Of a stretch of DNA of 64,000 nt, positions 44,054 through 57,900 are shown one piece after another. The stretch is from Xestospongia muta (Eukaryota; Porifera; Demospongiae; Haplosclerida; Petrosiidae). The stretch's first letter is position 1, and each line of letters opens with the position of its first letter. The stretch covers positions 2,919,876-2,983,875 of the forward strand of contig OY848918.1 of assembly GCA_963693285.1 (NCBI GenBank), in the 5' to 3' direction. The translations under genes and the position numbers were made by a program. The notes under the pieces were generated by a model. It was not told the origin of the DNA and made no database searches. It saw only the letters and a program-made list of their open reading frames with translations.

Positions 44054-46396
44054 TCAATGTGATGTTGATACTATTGTATTTTCATAGTCAGTAGTACATG
44101 TCCTACTAGGTTGTACTGTTATATATCATGGATTACTCTCTAACTCCACTCTTCTACTTCTCATTTCAACTATATGTACTACAATGTAACTATAACATAT
44201 GACATTTGATACAACTATATAAATTACCTTCTTCATATGATGGATTATGGTTGATAGTTTGTTGATCAACTATAGAACATTATTGTTATGTACTTGATTT
44301 TGTTTCTTTCTTTCTTACCTCCAACTTCATATTGCTGTCTCTTCTTCTTCCTCCAATATACAGTAATACTAGTAGCTATCACTATTATAGCAATAACAAT
44401 TATTACTACAATACTGACTGTACTACTAGTAATAGTAATGAGGATGAACACAGACTGATTGGTAGCTGTACTTAACAAAGATCTGATAAAATATTAATAT
44501 TTATTAAGGAAATATTTACTAGGAAAAATAGTAGGCTGTACTGAGTGTACTAATGTCATCATCAAAGTTATACCAGCTGTACTGGTGATGTCACTGATCA
44601 ATCTAGAGACATTTGCATCATTTAATGTAGTACCTAGTAATATATAATATAGAATAGTACACAATTGTTAGTATATAGTACTTACTGATAGGAACAATAG
44701 TCTCATCAGTAGGAGATGGTAGTAATAAGATATATTCCAGTACTTGAGGGTACACAATAGATGGGTTAGTTATGATAGTACCATCTACTATATCATGAGC
44801 TGTCACAGTATAGTTATCACTAACTGGTAGAGTTATATACTGGTATACTGTACTCTCCTCTATACTGGATTTAGTCATATTAATAGACTCGACAGTTTGT
44901 TTAGAAAACTCTCTAAATATCACATGACATCGATTAGCAGTAGATCTCTCAGCAAACCTACACTCTACAACAACTGATCCATTATCAGAGTAGTACTGTA
45001 GAATGAGTCCTTGGACATGGTAGGTTGCTATATGAAAAATATTGTTTATAATAAAATGATAAATTTATTAAGTCACTAAACATGATCTGAAATTGGTCTT
45101 TTGTGTTGTTAAAAGTGTCTGTGATATACGCAGTAAAAGTGTAGTTATTAAATGAATCCAGATAAGTAATATTATAACAAATATAATGACATCATCATTA
45201 TTAGTAGTGTTTCCAATATATTGAAGATGATAAGTTGTCACAATATTGTTATATTCAGTTGTACCAAATAACAGACTATTACACAGTCTAGGTGTACCAT
45301 TGACCTTGTAATAATAAAAGTTTTTATCTATATTTACTACAATATGATACTATAGCTTTAACTTAAACTGTATAGTGAAATTGTTTTCAGTGTCAACAAA
45401 TATTACTGTATAATTTTGTATTTCAACTGTATAATCTGTAATAGAATATAATCACTATATAATATAATAATATAATAGAATATATATTTGATAACATGTT
45501 ATGTCAACTTACTTCCTGAGTATTCTCTTGTTGAACTAGCATCAATTGATGTGTATTACTCAGTAAAAGTTGTTACTATAACAGTATAAATATCACAAAC
45601 TGTGAAGTTATTAAAATATCTATTATTATAAAATGTGTCAGTTGTATTAACATCTACTATTACAGAACCATCTTGATTCGCAATATAAACATGATATGTT
45701 GCAATAAATGTGGAATATCAATAGAGTAAAATAATGGAGGAGACCAAGTTAAGATAATATTATCATCTGACATTAAAATTGTTAAGTCTTCAACTGATGA
45801 TATACCTAATAAAATATCTGTAGTTATTATTAACTTTATATATCATATTATGTATTGACACAAATGTTCACTATGACAAATGAGAATACTGCCTATGTTA
45901 AAGTTAATATACCTACCTTTAACAGTCAAAGTAACACCTTTTTGTTGAAGATTTAATGAATTAAAACTTATCACACTACACTGAATACTTATCCCATCAT
46001 TAATAGGTAGTGCTCTTATAGTTAGTACTGATGACCACATATCAACTGATAAATTGTTAGTAGTTACTGATATCTCTCTGTCTTGATTACTGGGATCAGT
46101 AAGTAAATTACTACCTACTGTCCATGATAGTATATCTCCAATACCCTCACAGGTAAAGTTAGCCAATGTGTAAAGTGGAGCAGACACTGATGAAGGAGCT
46201 ACTGTGATATCTAGATATATATACACATATAATAACTGAATTATTATAAGTACATTACAGACTTTTTTAACAAATCAAGCTATTTCTAAAAACAACAAAA
46301 TAATCAAATATATTATTATTTAAACTTACTAGCTCCACTGACTGCCACAATTCTCAAAAGTAAGATAAGACTGGCCTTCAAGACTACCTCATCCAT
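44054..46396 (-). pseudogene. Full-length Ig-FN3 receptor copy with frameshift and tail stop
   Basis: Minus-strand exons: 46396-46330 signal peptide (MDEVVLKASLILLLRI), 46210-45917 Ig, about 45806-45513 FN3-1, about 45440-45360 plus 45305-45080 FN3-2, about 45028-44690 FN3-3, stalk (about 44632-44520), TM exon (about 44465-44319), first tail exon (about 44272-44230), last tail exon (about 44180-44054). FN3-1 has lost about 4 bases near 45701-45712, which shifts the frame after NDIP-like sequence. A TGA at 44126-44128 replaces the serine codon of NPSYITV. The remaining exons are largely open, so inactivation is recent. The gene stands head to head with 49090 (+). Confidence 0.82.
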
Positions 46397-46969
46397 TATC
46401 TGTTGAAATAGCAAAAGTTTTAATTACAGCTTCCATATTTCCTTATTAGGAGTGCACATTAATAGCAGTGTGGACAATAATAACATTATTTCAACTGACA
46501 TTGTAAAATAAATCAGGTTAGTGCTATCTTTAGTAAATAGATTGCTCACCAAAAACGTTTCAAATACAGACAGTCTACTGTCTTGTACTTGTGAGTGTGT
46601 GACATCTCTACACATTTTGGTGTACTTCATTGTCAGTAGTACTGAAATGTTAAAACAGATTATAGTTCTGACAAAACACTTACAAGGAGGTAGCCACAAT
46701 GATGACAATAGTATAATTTCAACATACAACATAACTTTGTAGCTATAATTAACACAAAATATAGAAAATTCTGTTCAAAAGTAGATGCTATGTAGAGATC
46801 GTTCTAATCTAAACAAGAAAAGGAAAGATAATAGCAATTGACTGATACCATTTCTATTATCCTTTTACTTTGTATTGTGCTATTACATCAATAATAATAT
46901 TACTACAAAGTAAAAGGATAATTCCTTTTCTTGAGATTATTGTAGATTTAGGAATAATTTCTAATTATT
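46397..46969. other. Divergent spacer, first part
   Basis: Matches the equivalent spacer at 9.4-9.6 kb in its first 130 bases. A short hairpin (about 46857-46874 with 46903-46922; arms TTATCCTTTTACTTTGTA) lies just before the large palindrome. No gene was supported. Confidence 0.5.
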
Positions 46970-47765
46970 TAGCTGGTATACCTTACTGGAGTTATCTAGA
47001 AGGAACAATGATGGATTTGAGGAATCCTTTTCTGAATGACATCTACTTCAAAGATATGAGGAGAATATTTTAGTGTATCCATTTTGAAATAATAGACAGT
47101 GATGGTAATAGTATTGTCCCTACATAATAATACATGCAAAGAAATAAAATACTTGTTGTTTATTAACAATAATAATGAGCCATATGGTAGCACTGTCAAT
47201 GTAGTATAATGTAGTATAATGTAGTATAATGTAGCATAATGTAATATAATGTAGCATAATGTAATATAATGTAGTATAATGTAGTATAATGTAGTATAAT
47301 GTAGCATAATGTAGCATAATGTAGTATAATGTAGTGTAATGTAGTATAGGGATAGCCCAGAGCAGAAAATAATAAATATCTAAAACAAAACTGATCTATC
47401 TGTGTAGCATTATAATTTAAGTAATGACTGATTGAGTTACAAGTTTAGGCAATGTTTGTTTATAGTAAACATTTGCTAAATATTTATTATTACAGTGGAA
47501 TACACAGTTAGATCAGTTTTGTTTGAGATATTTATTATTTTCTGCTCTGGGCTATCCCTATACTACATTATACTACAATAAACAACAAGTATTTTATTTC
47601 TTTGCATGTATTATTATGTAGGGACAATACTATTACCATCACTGTCTATTGTTTCAGGATGGATACACTAAAATATTCCCCTCATATCTTTGAAGTAGAT
47701 GTCATTCAGAAAAGGATTCCTCAAATCCTTCATTGTTCCTTCCAGATAACTCCAGTGAGGTATAT
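46970..47765. repeat. Large nested palindrome (foldback-like element)
   Basis: Outer arms at about 46970-47162 and 47577-47765 are nearly perfect reverse complements. Inner arms at about 47335-47402 and 47506-47572 also pair (core GGGATAGCCCAGAGCAGAAA). The left side alone contains a decamer array. Both outer arms hold a coding-like stretch (PHWSYLEGTM and DIYFKDMRG on the minus strand of the right arm). It looks like a foldback transposable element or a palindromic duplication. Confidence 0.8.
47198..47347. repeat. Decamer tandem repeat GTAGTATAAT, about 15 copies
   Basis: Consecutive 10-bp units GTAGTATAAT with variants GTAGCATAAT and GTAATATAAT. Similar TAGTATAA units begin the 134-bp repeat at 0.7 kb. 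The open frames over this array are repeat artefacts. Confidence 0.95.
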
Positions 47766-49089
47766 CAGCTAAACAATTAGTAATTATTCCTAAATTTACA
47801 ATAATCTCAGCTCATTTGCATTCCTATTATCAGATATATAGTAAAAAGTCACCCTTATGTTATATCCATACTTGAGAAAAATTATGTACTTGAACATGTT
47901 GACATGGAATGGCACTACAACTTAAAATTAATACATTTAAAGTTCAAGGTTACCTATAAGTAGCCACCTTCAACAGGAACTTCCAAGATTCTAGCTAACC
48001 CTCCATAAGACTTAACTATATAAGTTATTACCATGATAAATTTAGTATGACTTCTATTTCTTTCAACTCTTCATCCAATTCTTTTAATTTAACTTTGAAC
48101 TCATCAGTGTGACTATAGATATAGACGCTCAGCTTCCAACTAACAAAACATTAGAGCCTTTAATCTTATATAGATTGTATACTAGACTGTAAGATTTTGA
48201 TGACTAAATATATTTGATGTCATGCTGCTAATATGTGTTAAGAAGTACTCAATCAGTCATGCTCAATGCTTTGACATTTGTACAGGTGGTTGGCTTACAT
48301 AGCTATTTCAAAATAATTATGAAATGTCTTGGTTTATCGAGTAGAATAATAGAGCAGATATAGAACAGTTGTCATGTGGTATTTGTAGAGATGATAATAT
48401 AACTATAATTTTTTAATTGAATCTATACAGTCAGTTCATCACATACACTTTTAGTTAAGAAAATTTAATGTATTTGTATGGAGACATTAAATTGGACAGT
48501 TAAGACTAAAAATGCAAGTTTAATAGTTTGCTAATTTATGTATCTGTGTTAATAAATGTTTATTATGACATAGAATTGGTACATAACTAGGTACAAGGCT
48601 AATAGATAAACATAACAAGACCAGAATTACGATAAGTAGTATTTAGATGAATACACAAAGATCATTACTCTATTATTTTTAGGTTTAGCTCTAATCCTCA
48701 ACACTATAGGAAACAGCTTGATAAGAATCCAGTCCAACTACACTCAGTTTGTTTGACCACAACAAATAGACAATCCAGGGATTTCATTTCTCTTTTCATA
48801 ATACATTTGTCATACTTTCTCAAGATTAAATTTATTCTCACATCTACTTTCTCGATCTTTATCTTCTGCTCATCCACTCTTTTTGTCTATATCTATTTTT
48901 GTATCTACTTTAAGTTTTAGTTAAGGGTGGTTCATGTCAGTCTCATTAGCAACTAGTTGTAATCATGATTCATGATTATCATTTTAACATCATAAAAATA
49001 TTTGTGACTTTCCTTTTTGAGAAATGACATTTGCAAAGACAACTGAACACAAAACTTACATATTCTTTTGCCTCAAGAAGTAAATAAAA
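47766..49089. other. Upstream region of the receptor at 49.1 kb
   Basis: The block 48161-48260 matches 10080-10180 upstream of the sister gene. The conserved motif is at 49005-49023. No exon was seen in the rest. Confidence 0.45.
49005..49023 (+). promoter_or_regulatory. Conserved upstream motif, copy 3
   Basis: TGACTTTCCTTTTTGAGAA, one base different from 10396-10414, about 65 bp before the start codon at 49090. Confidence 0.5.
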
Positions 49090-51170
49090 ATGATAATTGT
49101 TTGTTTAGGAAGCCTTCTACTTACTTTTAGAGGTATTGACACAGCAGGTAAATAACTTATAACTTGTATTATGTATAAATTCCTCCTTTTATCACAGTTA
49201 TCACAAACACTTCTTCTTCTGTTACCACTTCAATTTATACACTGGGTAATTTTACCTGTCAGGGTACAGGAGATATACTACAGTGGTCAGTAGTTGATAA
49301 TTCACTCAACAATCCCAGTAATCAAGACAGAGAGATATCAGTAACTACTAACAATATATCAGTTGATGTGTGGTCATCAGTAATAATTATAAGACCACTA
49401 CCTATTAATGATGGGATAACTGTTCAATGTACTGTTATCAATCAGAACTCTTTTGACTTTAAAACAAAAGGAAATACTTTAACAATTACAGGTCAATACT
49501 ATATTTAAAAACTTCATTCTTTATTCAATAATATTCAGGTATCACATCAGTGGAAAATGTTCAGTTTACTTTTAGTCTCAACACATCTTCAGACTGGGTA
49601 ACCTGGTCTCCTCCATCATTTTACTCTCGTGATATTCCAAAAGGGAGTATTACAACATATCATGTTTATGTTAAGAGTCAAGATGGCTCAGTAATGTTAA
49701 TACAACTGATACATTCTATCAGTTACCAAGTGACCTCACAATCCATCATTTTTACACTGCTAGTGTCACAGCATTTATTGAACAATACAGTTCACTTGTT
49801 AAAAATTCTACTAAAGAAAATACTGGAAGTAAGATTATATCAGTATTCTCTTTAATAAATTACTACATTCTCAGATCATACTATCAACGTAATGATGTGA
49901 AGTTCAATAAGTTGCAATACAAATACAATTACTCATCAATGTAAGGACTATCTATATTAATACATGTTGATATAATTTATATTTTCTAGATCAAAGGTTT
50001 TCCTTTTCTATGTAATAATATCATATATGGTATAACAAAGGATAATGTAAACGATGAGACTATGTCTTATGATCCTGTTTACATCAGTGCTATTAAAGTT
50101 AATGAAACAGCAATATTATACTATATTAACAACACAAAGGATCAGGACTATGTCCAATTTTGTAAGTTAATTGTGATATATGATAATTTATAATACATGT
50201 ATACAGCAACCTATCATATTCAAGGACTCACTCTACAGTACTACTCTGATAATGGATCAGTTGTTGTAGAGTGTAGGTTTGCTGAGAGATCTACTGCTGA
50301 TAGATTTCATGTGATATTTAGAGAGTCGTTTAAAGGAACTGTCAAGTCTATTAATATGAGTAAATCCAGTATAAAGGAGAGTACAGTATACCAGTATATA
50401 AGTCTACCAGTTAGTGGTAACTATACTGTGACAGCTCATGATATAGTAGATGGTACTATCATAACTAACCCATCAATTGTGTATTCTCAAGTACTGGAGT
50501 ATATCTTGCTACTACTATCTCCTAGTGGGACTATTATTACCACCAGTAAATAGTATAATAGTATTATATTTTCTATATTATAATGTATCATTATAGGCAC
50601 AACATCAAATGATATGGTAGTTAGGGACATTACTGGAACTACTGATATTACTACTACTAGTATAATGACATCTGTAGAACCCACAAGTGAAATATTTAAT
50701 TGTAAGTTTAATATAATTTTGTATTATATTGACTTTCTGTGCTCTAGTTATCAGGAGTCTCTATTGGATATTTACTGGTATATTAACTGCTGTTGAGAAT
50801 GCATTATTGATAACAGGAATAATTATTTGTGTTTGTTATTGTTGGAGAAGGAGGAAGAAATTGTATAACTTAATAAAAATATAGTGATCACCTCAAAATA
50901 CATATCCAGCTCCTTTAACTAGTGATATCTCACCACATGACAAATTTAGGGAGGATGAGGTATGTCACTTCAATAGTAGTACTAACAATATATCATATCT
51001 TTTTTGTATTTTATTAATGTACTTCATGTCCATTTATCATAAGTGTATCTATGGTTACTGTTCAACAGAGTGGGGCTGATAGTTATAACATGTCTGAATC
51101 AGGTCAAGAGATATCAAAATCTTTAAATAAACTTGAATCTCACAATTCATTGCCAAATACTTGAGTCTGC
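49090..51170 (+). pseudogene. Ig-FN3 receptor copy with frameshift in FN3-1
   Basis: Exons: 49090-49147 signal peptide (MIIVCLGSLLLTF), 49198-49491 Ig, 49539-49828 FN3-1, 49875-49940 plus 49990-50161 FN3-2, 50207-50545 FN3-3, 50597-50701 stalk, 50748 onward TM (ALLITGIIICVCYCW). FN3-1 has lost about 7 bases near 49690, so the frame leaves the domain after SQDGSV. FN3-2 is shortened by 57 nt, in frame. After the basic post-TM stretch a lost base leads to an early TAG near 50882. A last tail-like exon (about 51069-51165, SGADSYNMSESGQE) remains downstream. Sister of the gene at 10476. Confidence 0.82.
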
Positions 51171-52154
51171 CAATGGTCAATAAACTCTGTGCACCTAATA
51201 AGGCAACATTAATTCAATTATTTATAACACATATCCTGAAACATAAGTTAGATATTCATTTCATTTATATGGGTAGAGTGTTACTCACAACAATCAGTAT
51301 GTTTTATTTGCAGTTATATACTTTTGAAAAGTACTGAATGTCTGGATTCAATTTATATATTATTATTATTTTATTTCTAAACATTAATTTTCTTTGTGAA
51401 ATACACAGTAAGTATATAATATACAATGTTCTAACATTTTAGGACCAGAGCTAAAATTAATTTTAGTACTTTATTGTTACTAAAACTGTACTTAAATTTT
51501 TATGGTACAATATACTAGAACTAATACTGTACTAATATTATTATTGTACTATGTACTAGAACTAATACTGTACTAACATTCATACACAGCACTATAATAT
51601 ACTATTTACTGCATATGAATGTTTGTGATATCAGTGTAAATTTATCAATTTAGTTTTTTCTAATACTTGATATAGCTAACATGTTTGCTTTGAGTTTTTG
51701 AAGTTAAATCACATGTGAATCCACTTATCAATCAACAAAATCTACTGCAAATATATACAGTATATTATTATTACTATATATTAGTAAAACATGTACTAAT
51801 ACTGATACTATATCATAGAATAAGCAGATACACTTCATTTAACTATAGCAGATGCTGAACTGTTAATGATTATATCTTGTAGCTGCAACATTATATATAT
51901 AGTACAAGTACTCCACTCACAAGGTAGACAGTATTAGGAACAAACTGTTGAACTATTTACTAGTTGAGTTATCATAGCAACGCTCTATATTAAATAGTAA
52001 GAACATCAAAAATTTCTATTGTTATTTCAGAAATCAATTAATATTTATCATAGCAATAGCATTATTATAGAAAAGAACATTTATTGCATATACAAAAATA
52101 ATAATAAATATTGTATTCAACTATACTTTGAATAATATAGAATTAGATAACAGA
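51171..52154. other. 3' flanks of convergent receptor copies
   Basis: AT-rich spacer between the plus copy ending near 51.17 kb and the minus gene ending at 52155. It differs from the other convergent spacers except for its last 250 bases. It has a short repeat of ACTAGAACTAATACTGTACT at about 51508-51578. No gene. Confidence 0.5.
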
Positions 52155-54452
52155 TCAATAATGTGATGTTGATGATGTATTGACTATTATCTTTTCATAG
52201 TCAGCAGTACATGTCCTACTAGTTTGTACTGTTATATATGATGGATTACTCTCTAACTCCACTCTTCTACTTCTCATTACCAATCTGTTCACTATATATG
52301 GATAATGATAATACATGATGTAGGTAGACAATAAAGTTTACCTTCCTCATAGGCAGGATTAGGAGAGATAAAGTTCTGATCAACTATATAAAAATAATAT
52401 AAAGAAATTATTTTATAACCACTCTTTCTTACCTCCAATTTCATATTGCTGTCTCTTCTTCTTCTTCCAATATACAGTAATACTAGTAGCTATCACTATT
52501 ATAGCAATAACAATTATTACTACAATACTGACTGTACTACTAGTAATAGTAATGAGGATGAACACAGACTGATTGATAGCTGTACACAAAGTAAGTTATA
52601 ATAATAATAACTAATACAACATTAAGTACATACATGATATCTCAACAGTAGATGATACTACAGATGTCATATAACCAGTTGTCTCTACTCTTAGTAAAGT
52701 ACCTAATAATAATATATATCACTGTTACAAAATAATATAGAGGTCTTACTGACGACAATAGTGATCTCATCATTTAATACTGTACCTAGTAAAAATTATA
52801 ATATAAACAATATAATATAGTCAGTATATAGTACTTACTGATATTACTAACAGTCTCAGTAGGAGATGGTAGTAGTAAGACATACTCCAGTATTTGAGGG
52901 TACACAACAGATGGGTTAGTTATAATAGTACCATCTACTATATCATGAGCTGTCACAGTATAGTTACCACTAACTGGTAGAGTTATATACTGGTATGCTG
53001 TACTCTCCTCTATACTGGATTTAGTCATATTAATAGACTTGACAGTTCCTTTAGAAGACTCTCTAAATTTCACATGACATCCATCAGCAGTAGATCTCTC
53101 AGCAAACCTACATTCTATAACAATTGATCCATTATTAGAGTAGTACTGTAGAGTAAATCCTTGAACATGATAGGTTGCTATAGGAAGAATTCCTCATAAT
53201 AAAATTATAAAATCGTTAACTCACTAAACATAATATAATCATGGTCTTTAGTGTTGTTAAAAGTGTCTGTGATATATACAGTAAAATTGTAGTTATTAAA
53301 TGAATCCAGACCAGTAATATTATAACAGATAATGACATCATCATTATTAGTAGTGTTTCCAATATATTGAAGATGATAAGTTGTCACAATATTGTTATAT
53401 TCAGTTGTACCAAATAACAGACTATTACACAGTCTAGGTGTACCATTGACCTTGTAATAATAAAATTTATATCTACTGTACTATTAATATAAGATCACAC
53501 CTTTAATTTAAACTGTGCAGTGAATTTGTTTTTTTGGTCATGATCATCAAATATTACAGTATAGTTTTGTATTTCAATTGTATAATCTGTAATAGAATAT
53601 CAATCACTATATTTGAAAATATGTTATGTCAACTTACTTCCTGAATATTCTTTTGTAGATCTAACATCAATTGATGTGTATTGTTCAGTAAAAGCTGTTA
53701 TAATAACTGTATAAATGCCACAGATATTGAAGTTACTAGAAAATCCATTATTATAGAATGTATCAGTTGTATTAGTATTTACTAATATAAAACCATGTTT
53801 ACTCTTAACAATAACATGATATGTTGTAATACTCCATTGTGGAATATCATTAGAGTAAAATGATGGAGGAGACCAGGTTATGGAAAGACCATTTATTATC
53901 AAAATTACTAGACCCTCAACAAATGAAATACCTAAAGAAGTACATATTTAATACTAATATCATAATGATTTAAAATAGTGTGAGGTTGATCAAACAAATC
54001 AAACAAACATTAAAAATGACAACACTGCTCATACCTTTGATGGTCAATGTAGCTCCTTTTTGCTTTAAACCATAGGGGTTGAAACTAATCAAATTACACT
54101 CAACACTTATCCCATTATTAATAGGTAGTGCTCTTATAGTTAGTACTGATGACCACACATCAACTGATATATTGTTAGTAGTTACTGATATCTCTCTGTC
54201 TTGATTACTGGGATCAGTAAGTAAATTACTACCTACTGTCCATGACAGTATATCTCCAGTGCCCACACAAGTAAAGTTACCCAGTGTATATAGAAGAGCA
54301 GACACTGATGAAGGAGCTACTGTAATATCTGTAATTTATAGGAATAACCTCATGGTCAATGATCGTTTATACTTACTAGCTATAGAGCCATTTACAGACA
54401 TAATAATCAGAAGGAAGACTAATGAAATTTCCTTAAAGATAACTTCATCCAT
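52155..54452 (-). CDS. Ig-FN3 receptor with tyrosine-motif tail, apparently intact
   Basis: Minus-strand exons: 54452-54377 signal peptide (MDEVIFKEISLVFLLII), 54328-54035 Ig, 53931-53638 FN3-1, 53586-53501 plus 53450-53225 FN3-2, 53177-52839 FN3-3, two short stalk exons (about 52786-52750 and 52702-52635), 52579-52433 TM (VIAIIVIATSITVYW), 52383-52342 tail 1, 52291-52155 tail 2. Frames agree across all clear joins. The split stalk is the least certain part. The tail has NPAYEEG, NPSYITV and DYEKI; the last motif has lost the YxN of its paralogs but keeps YxxI. The ITAM-like spacing between the two final tyrosines is kept. This is one of the best candidates for a working receptor here. Confidence 0.8.
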
Positions 54453-54979
54453 ATCTATTTGGCAATGAACAGGCTATCGCTCATGAATACTATTATAATA
54501 AAAACTACAGGAAGTGTGTGGCGAATTTTGATTTAATTATAGGCCCACGTTTCAGGTGGAACCGGAAGTCAGACATCAAATTCAATGGGTGTTACGTCTC
54601 TCTGTTACAACTACAGTCACCCTCACAGATATCCATTTTGTCATAACGCTAACTATTAGCCTCACAAGCAATCTAGTCTCAATGTTTGCACTTTTTTCTT
54701 TAAAATTGGTAAATTATTGAGACATGTTGCTAGCTAATCTCTAAGCCAGTTAGAGACCATACATAATTACGTATTGCTTAGTGACCCTCAGAAGCATCTT
54801 GACCATGGATTTGGGATCATATTAGCTTCTTAAGGTCAATAAATAATAATAACGTCCTAAAAGTGCACTGTAAAATTAAACAAAACAAACAAAACAAACT
54901 AAACTAAAAACATATGTATTGGTAGTAGGTAGCACTAGATTAAAGACAGTATTGTTGGACTTCATTTTGATGGGATACT
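54453..54979. other. Spacer between the intact receptor and the next minus-strand gene
   Basis: The first 100 bases match 32095-32150, the flank of the relic start exon, so they are duplicated promoter DNA. From 54541 the base composition is less AT-rich and no homology to the cluster was seen. No gene was supported. Confidence 0.45.
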
Positions 54980-57900
54980 CTAGCTTTTCTCTCCAGTATC
55001 AGTATTCGAATGACACCTTCTGTCAACCTGTAGACCTGTAAATTATATTAAAACTAATGCTCTAGATAATGAACTTGTTACCCTTCAGATTATCTTGTTT
55101 ATTATCTACAAATTATAATTTTCAGATGTTATATAGTTCATAAACTCTTTCCTACCTCCAACTTCATATTGCTGTCTCTTCTTCTTCCTCCAATATACAG
55201 TAATACTAGTAGCTATCACTATTATAGCAATAACAATTATTACTACAGTACTGACTGTACTACTAGTAACAAATGGGAGTACAGGCTGTCTGGTAACTAA
55301 TCGACAAAAATCAGTAATAATTAATGTTTGTAAAAAATATACCTGTTATATCATTAATAGCTTTTACAGATGTCATTGTATCAGTATTAGTTGAATCATT
55401 GATCCAACAGGCTGACTCAATAGATGATGGTATTAAGGTCTTTGTCATTTCACTTGATTCAGTATCTAATGAGAAGCTATTGAAGAACATTAGCCAATAT
55501 ACTACTTACTGATATTACTAACAGTCTCAGTAGGAGATGGTAGTAGTAAGATATACTCTAGTACTTCAGGGTACACAACAGATGGGTTAGTTATAATAGT
55601 ACCATCTACTATATCATGAGCTGTCACAGTATAGTTACCACTAACTGGTAGAGTTATATACTGGTATACTGTACTCTCCTCTATACTGGATTTACTCATG
55701 TTAATAGACTTGATAGTTCCTTTAGAAGACTCTCTGAATATCACATGACATCCATCAGCAGTAGATCTCTCAGCAAACCTACACTCTACAACAACTGATC
55801 CATTATCAGAGTAGTACTGTAGAGTGAGTCCTTGAACATGATAGGTTGCTATAAGAATAAATTAATATTATTATAGTTTTTTTAAAAGTAAATAAATAAA
55901 GCATTTCTAAAAAATGATGTAAACACAAACAAGATAGTAGAGATGACAATAGCATCATCCCTACATAATAGCATGGATACAGTATTCATCAGTATATAGC
56001 ACTTTTATTATTTGTGAGATTCTGATAGTTCGTAAAAATCCTTATTTATTTGTGCCAATTGGGTTATTATTTAGCCTCGTACCCAGGCGTTCTAGTAAAG
56101 AGTAGAACGCCTGGTTACTACTGCTTGCGCATGCGCGTAATTATTGAAACACGTTGGCATCATAATTACTACTTTTTCAATTAAATGACGAATCGATGGG
56201 CTGGGTTTATAATGATGACGTTTTATTCACTACACGAGTTTAAGCATGGCTAGTCGAGTTTGTTGGTTATGCAGTGATTTAGTGCAAAACAACTGGGTTT
56301 CTTGAATAAATTCTTTGCTTGATGTTATCCTTTCGAGAGATCACGGTGTCTCTTTATATATTGTATTAAGTGCAAACATCGAATTGTGTCTTTAGAGAAA
56401 TCTCTTGCAGACTTAGAGGCATTCAAACAGCTGGTTCCTAGCTTCTTTAGAGCATACAGTAGACCAGCAGAAAAGTTTCTATCAGTACCACAAGTAGCCA
56501 TCACAATTAATCTAACATTGAGGTAAAAGGAATTTTGACGTCATAGTTGACGGAGGATTACTAGAGTATACTATTTTCCAAGAAATCTGTGGAAATTAAA
56601 CGCATGCGCAAACAGTAGTTACCAGGCGTTTAGCCTGGGTACGAGGCTAGGTTATTATTGTGCAGGGATGATGCAATTGTAATTTCTACTAACCATCAGC
56701 AGTAGATTTCTTAGAAAACCTTCACTCTACAACAACTAATCCATCATCAGAGTAGTACTGTAGAGTGAGTCTTTGATAGGTTGCTATTATAGCAATTATG
56801 ATACCAATAATGGAGTATATACATCAAACAATATAATAATTAACTCACAAAATATGACCTTATCTTTGTCCTTTATATTACCATATAAATCCATAATATA
56901 TGCAGTAAATGTGAAATGGAGAGAAGGATGTAAACCTGTTATATTATAACTTGTAGTTGTCTCATTAGCAGTAATACCCCAAATATTAATTTGAGGGTGG
57001 TTATTAATTATATTATTCTCATTATCTTTTGTTGTACCATATACTATACTATCACATAAGTGATGGAAACTTTTGATCTAGAAAATAGTTCATAATTATC
57101 AACAAGATTTTATATGGTTTAGTCCTTACTTTGATCAGAAATTGTACTTCTATTAAGGAACTATTAAATTTAACAATAGGTTCATGTGCATCAATTGTAC
57201 AATCTGATATAAAAGTATTAATAATTAGAATAGATAATTAATATAATCTTACTGCCAGTATTTTCTTTAGTAGCATTTGAAGCTGGTGAGTTGTATTGTT
57301 CAATAAATGCTTTGATGCTAGCATTATAAAAATCACAGACTTTGAGTTTACTAGTTAACTGATAGAAGGTATCAGTTGTATTATCATCTGCTATTACAGA
57401 GCCATTCTGGTTCTCAACATAAACATGATATGTTGTAATACTTCCTTGTGGAATATCATCAGAGTAAAATGATGGAGGAGACCAGGTTAAAGATGGATTG
57501 TTATTAAAATCCAGGTCAACTTGATTAACAGAGGAAATACCTATAAAATACACACATACATACATCATATATATATATAAATAATATTATATATATTATA
57601 TATATGCATGTATGGATGGTATATGTTTATACTTCTAAATTTAAGTTATTGGACTCCCTCACAAAATTAGAGTATCAACCCATACACTTATAATACTGTA
57701 GTGTACCGTTTGTTTCAAAACACACCATAATAACCATCACATCTTGGTTTAATCAACCAATTAGTTTTTACAGTGAATTAAAATTGATTGTCTTGCTTTA
57801 CATGTCAAGCTAAAAATGCAAATGTGGTATAAAAATTGATTGAAAGTTTTAACCAATATATGATTGCATATAATTGTTTAATACAAACTGAAAGTACACT

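Noticed and set aside
46996..47317. Long minus-strand frames rich in LHYTTLYYI repeats
   Set aside because: They translate the decamer GTAGTATAAT array in several frames and have no independent coding evidence.
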